Made by a program: the position numbers and the translations under genes. Below the pieces are notes generated by a model. The model did no database searches. It was given only the letters and a program-made list of their open reading frames with translations, and had not been told where the DNA came from. Shown piece after piece: positions 5,531 through 7,173 of a stretch of DNA of 7,173 nt (position 1 is the first letter of the stretch; the number at the start of each line of letters is the position of its first letter). The stretch is from Candidatus Coatesiibacteriota bacterium. Its GTDB lineage: Bacteria; RBG-13-66-14. The DNA lies in the NCBI GenBank assembly GCA_014728185.1, contig WJMB01000112.1:1-7173 (forward strand), given 5' to 3'.

Positions 5531-5935
5531 ATGCGCTTAACCAAGACGATCATCGCCCTGACCCTGGTGTTGGCCGGCGTTGGCTTCGCCCACGTCGTCT
5601 CCGGTTATATAACCGGGGTCGCCGACGAGGGGGATGTCTACATCGCCATGTACGTAAACGACGACTACGAGCGCGAGCCCGACTACGGCCTGGTGCTGCC
5701 GCCCGACGGCGCCGTGAACGGCCGCCTGGCTTTCCGCTTCGATAACGTCGCCACCGACAAGTATGTCATGCTGGTCTTCCAGGATACCGACGGCGACGGC
5801 GACCTCAACCTGGGCATGTTCGGCCCCACCGAGCCCTGGGGCAACTACCGCCGCAGCCGTCCCTTCCCCAACTTCGGCAATATGCTCTTCGTCGTCGAGG
5901 GCGATGTGACCGATATCGAGGTTGATTTGGACTGA
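5531..5935 (+). CDS. Small exported DUF2141-like protein, 134 aa
   Basis: An N-terminal signal peptide is clear: MRLTK, then a hydrophobic core TIIALTLVLAGVGFA, with likely cleavage near residue 20-24. No lipobox cysteine is seen. The mature part follows the DUF2141 pattern: a first beta-strand with VYIAMYV (36-42), RLAFRFDNV (65-73), YVMLVFQDTDGDGDLN (78-93), GPTEPWGNY (98-106) and a closing strand LFVVEGDVTDIEVDL. DUF2141 proteins are small exported beta-sandwich proteins of unknown function. DTDGDGDLN looks like a calcium-binding loop, though the family motif is usually read as structural. The gene follows the flavoprotein gene by two bases, so the pair is co-expressed. A cytoplasmic redox enzyme paired with an exported small protein suggests an envelope-linked task, which is inference. 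Confidence 0.85.
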   Translation: MRLTKTIIALTLVLAGVGFAHVVSGYITGVADEGDVYIAMYVNDDYEREPDYGLVLPPDGAVNGRLAFRFDNVATDKYVMLVFQDTDGDGDLNLGMFGPTEPWGNYRRSRPFPNFGNMLFVVEGDVTDIEVDLD

Positions 5936-5971
5936 TGGTACGGTAGGTTGTCTCAGCCAAGCGTAACGTCG

Positions 5972-5993
5972 GGGCCGACCTTCAGGTCGGCCC
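5972..5993. terminator. Hairpin between convergent genes, probable bidirectional terminator
   Basis: GGGCCGACC-TTCA-GGTCGGCCC is a perfect nine-base stem with a four-base loop, 37 bases after the DUF2141-like stop and between two convergent genes. Neither side has a strong T run (GGTTGATGTTT on the plus strand), so it may work weakly, act with Rho, or protect mRNA 3' ends. Its core (CGACC, four bases, GGTCG) resembles the hairpin at 2101-2114, so it may instead be one of a set of intergenic palindromes. Confidence 0.6.
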
Positions 5994-6195
5994 GGTTGAT
6001 GTTTCAGGCGGTTGTAAGCTCGAGAACGCAAGACACCGTCGTCACCCGTCAATCGGGGGTGGTCCCGCGGGCCGCCCGGAGAGACTGGGGAGCTTGTCCT
6101 CCATGGTTATCGTGCAACTACAAAAACATGTCAGTCCTGGATTTGAATCCGCGCCGTCTCTATGTTGTTGTAAATAATCATGTCGATCCACTGGC

Positions 6196-7173
6196 TCAGA
6201 ACGGGCGGCGGTAGTACATCCCCGGCAACTGCTCGACCAGGCCCTTGAACTCCAGCCCCAGCAGCACCTGCAGCAGGGCGCCGCGCTCGAGGGCCGCCCG
6301 CGTCGACAGCTCGTCCAGGTGCAGCGGTTCGTGGGTCAGCAGGCCGTGGACCGTCTCCTCGTCGCCCACCAGCACCGGCGTCGGGGCGTCTCCCCCCAGG
6401 GGCAGCTCGCCCTGCTCCGTGGCCCCGATGGCCTCCAGCACGTCCTGATACGTCTCGCAGAAGCCCGCGCCGTCTTTCAGCAGCGCGTGGGAGCCCCGGT
6501 TGGACTGCGCCAGTGCGTTGCCCGGGCAGGCCAGCACCTCACGGCCCAGCTCCGCCGCGTACCTGGCCGTGATCAGCGCCCCCGACTTCTCCGGCGCCTC
6601 GACCACCACCGTCGCCAGAGCCAGCGCCGCGATGATCCGGTTGCGCCGCGGAAAGTTCTCCGCCCGGGGCTCGACTCCCAGGGGGAACTCGCTGATCAGC
6701 GCCCCGCTCTTGGCGATGGCCTCGTAGGCGTCACGGGCCGCCGCCGGGAAGACCCGGTCCACGCCGTTGCCCAGCACGCCGATTACCCGCCCGCCGGCCT
6801 TCAGCGCCGAGCGCTGCGCCGCCAGGTCGATGCCCGCCGCACAGCCCGAAACCACCGTGAAGCCAGCCTCGGCCAGGTCCTTGCCCAGCTTGGCCGCCAT
6901 CGACGCCCCGTAGGCCGTCGTGCGCCGCGTGCCCACCACCGCCACCGCCCGGCGGTCGTCCTCGACCCAGCCGCCTCGGCAGTAGAGCACCATCGGCGGA
7001 TCGTACAGGTCCTTCAGCGGCGGCGGATAGTCCGGGTCCGGGTAGAGGATCACCCCGGTGTCCGGATAGCGGGCCAGGCGCTTGATATCCTCCGTCGCTT
7101 GCTCTTGAGCCTGCTCGCGCTTCGCGATAATTGTCTTCGCCACGGCGCCGCCGATACCATGCACACCCAGCAG
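6196..7173 (-). CDS. dprA: DNA processing protein DprA (Smf), 5' end outside window
   Basis: DprA binds single-stranded DNA and loads RecA on it during natural transformation, and acts in the cytoplasm. The 325 visible residues begin inside the N-terminal helical part (LLGVHGIGGAVAK, a helix-hairpin-helix-like GIG) and continue through DPDYPPPLKDLYDPP (46-60) into the Rossmann-like core. Core motifs are VAVVGTRR (77-84), SGCAAGID (109-116; usually SGLARGID), GVLGNGVDRVFP (132-143), FPRRNRII (174-181) and SGALITA (197-203). A C-terminal winged-helix segment (about 270-325) ends in LPGMYYRRPF, as in many DprA proteins. The frame is open to the window edge, so the true start lies beyond 7173; a GTG at 7164 is possible but would truncate the conserved N-terminus. 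About 30-50 residues are missing. No partner gene is visible. Confidence 0.95.
   Translation of the reverse strand: MLGVHGIGGAVAKTIIAKREQAQEQATEDIKRLARYPDTGVILYPDPDYPPPLKDLYDPPMVLYCRGGWVEDDRRAVAVVGTRRTTAYGASMAAKLGKDLAEAGFTVVSGCAAGIDLAAQRSALKAGGRVIGVLGNGVDRVFPAAARDAYEAIAKSGALISEFPLGVEPRAENFPRRNRIIAALALATVVVEAPEKSGALITARYAAELGREVLACPGNALAQSNRGSHALLKDGAGFCETYQDVLEAIGATEQGELPLGGDAPTPVLVGDEETVHGLLTHEPLHLDELSTRAALERGALLQVLLGLEFKGLVEQLPGMYYRRPF

Noticed and set aside
6137..6156. A T-arm-like word (GGATTTGAATCC) suggesting a tRNA fragment
   Set aside because: The flanking bases do not form the five-base stem of a T-arm, and no acceptor or anticodon stem is nearby.
5948..6214. An 88-codon plus-strand frame between the convergent genes
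   Set aside because: It spans the nine-base hairpin, has no ribosome site and ends inside dprA. Nothing in the product is recognisable.
1..7173. CRISPR array, insertion sequence, toxin-antitoxin pair or other known defence system
   Set aside because: No regularly spaced identical repeats, terminal inverted repeats around a transposase, or paired small toxin/antitoxin genes were seen on either strand.

Overview
This is bacterial DNA. It has sigma-70-type promoters, Shine-Dalgarno sequences, intrinsic hairpins, a tRNA with an encoded CCA tail, and the bacterial competence/recombination gene dprA. Genes are GC-rich, with many G/C third positions. The long gaps between them look much closer to balanced or AT-rich and carry frequent stops in all frames. 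By my count only about 58% of the window is coding, which is low for a bacterium. I cannot name the organism; an uncultured, GC-rich lineage with loose gene packing is my best inference.

Layout from left to right: (1) the 3' part of tRNA-Ala(GGC) and its intrinsic terminator (1-123). (2) An 894-base stretch without a convincing gene, holding one clear hairpin. (3) A minus-strand gene for a 253-residue membrane-anchored protein of unknown function, with its own strong promoter (1018-1831). (4) About 900 bases of gene-free DNA with hairpins and short shared words. (5) A TetR-family regulator gene (2817-3428) behind a near-consensus promoter overlaid with two overlapping palindromes. (6) About 660 gene-free bases containing a diverged tandem duplication that ends in the next promoter. 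(7) A two-gene operon (4143-5935): a tandem-flavodoxin-fold redox protein with a cysteine cluster, then a small exported DUF2141-like protein, translationally coupled. (8) A GC-rich hairpin between convergent genes. (9) dprA on the minus strand, cut by the window edge (6196-7173).

The most connected story is regulatory. An 18-base word, ATAACRGCGTWAWGTTAA (15 of 18 identical), lies over or next to the -10 region of both the tetR promoter and the proposed flavoprotein promoter. At the flavoprotein it is part of a perfect 17-base inverted repeat. The simplest reading is that the TetR protein controls itself and the flavoprotein/DUF2141 operon, a redox or small-molecule response module. This is inference; the ligand and reaction are not visible in the sequence.

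I see no CRISPR array, insertion sequence, integrase or toxin-antitoxin pair. Nothing here amounts to a clearly new defence or mobile system. The best leads are the regulator-flavoprotein module, its degenerate duplicated leader, and the hairpins shared by the intergenic spaces.
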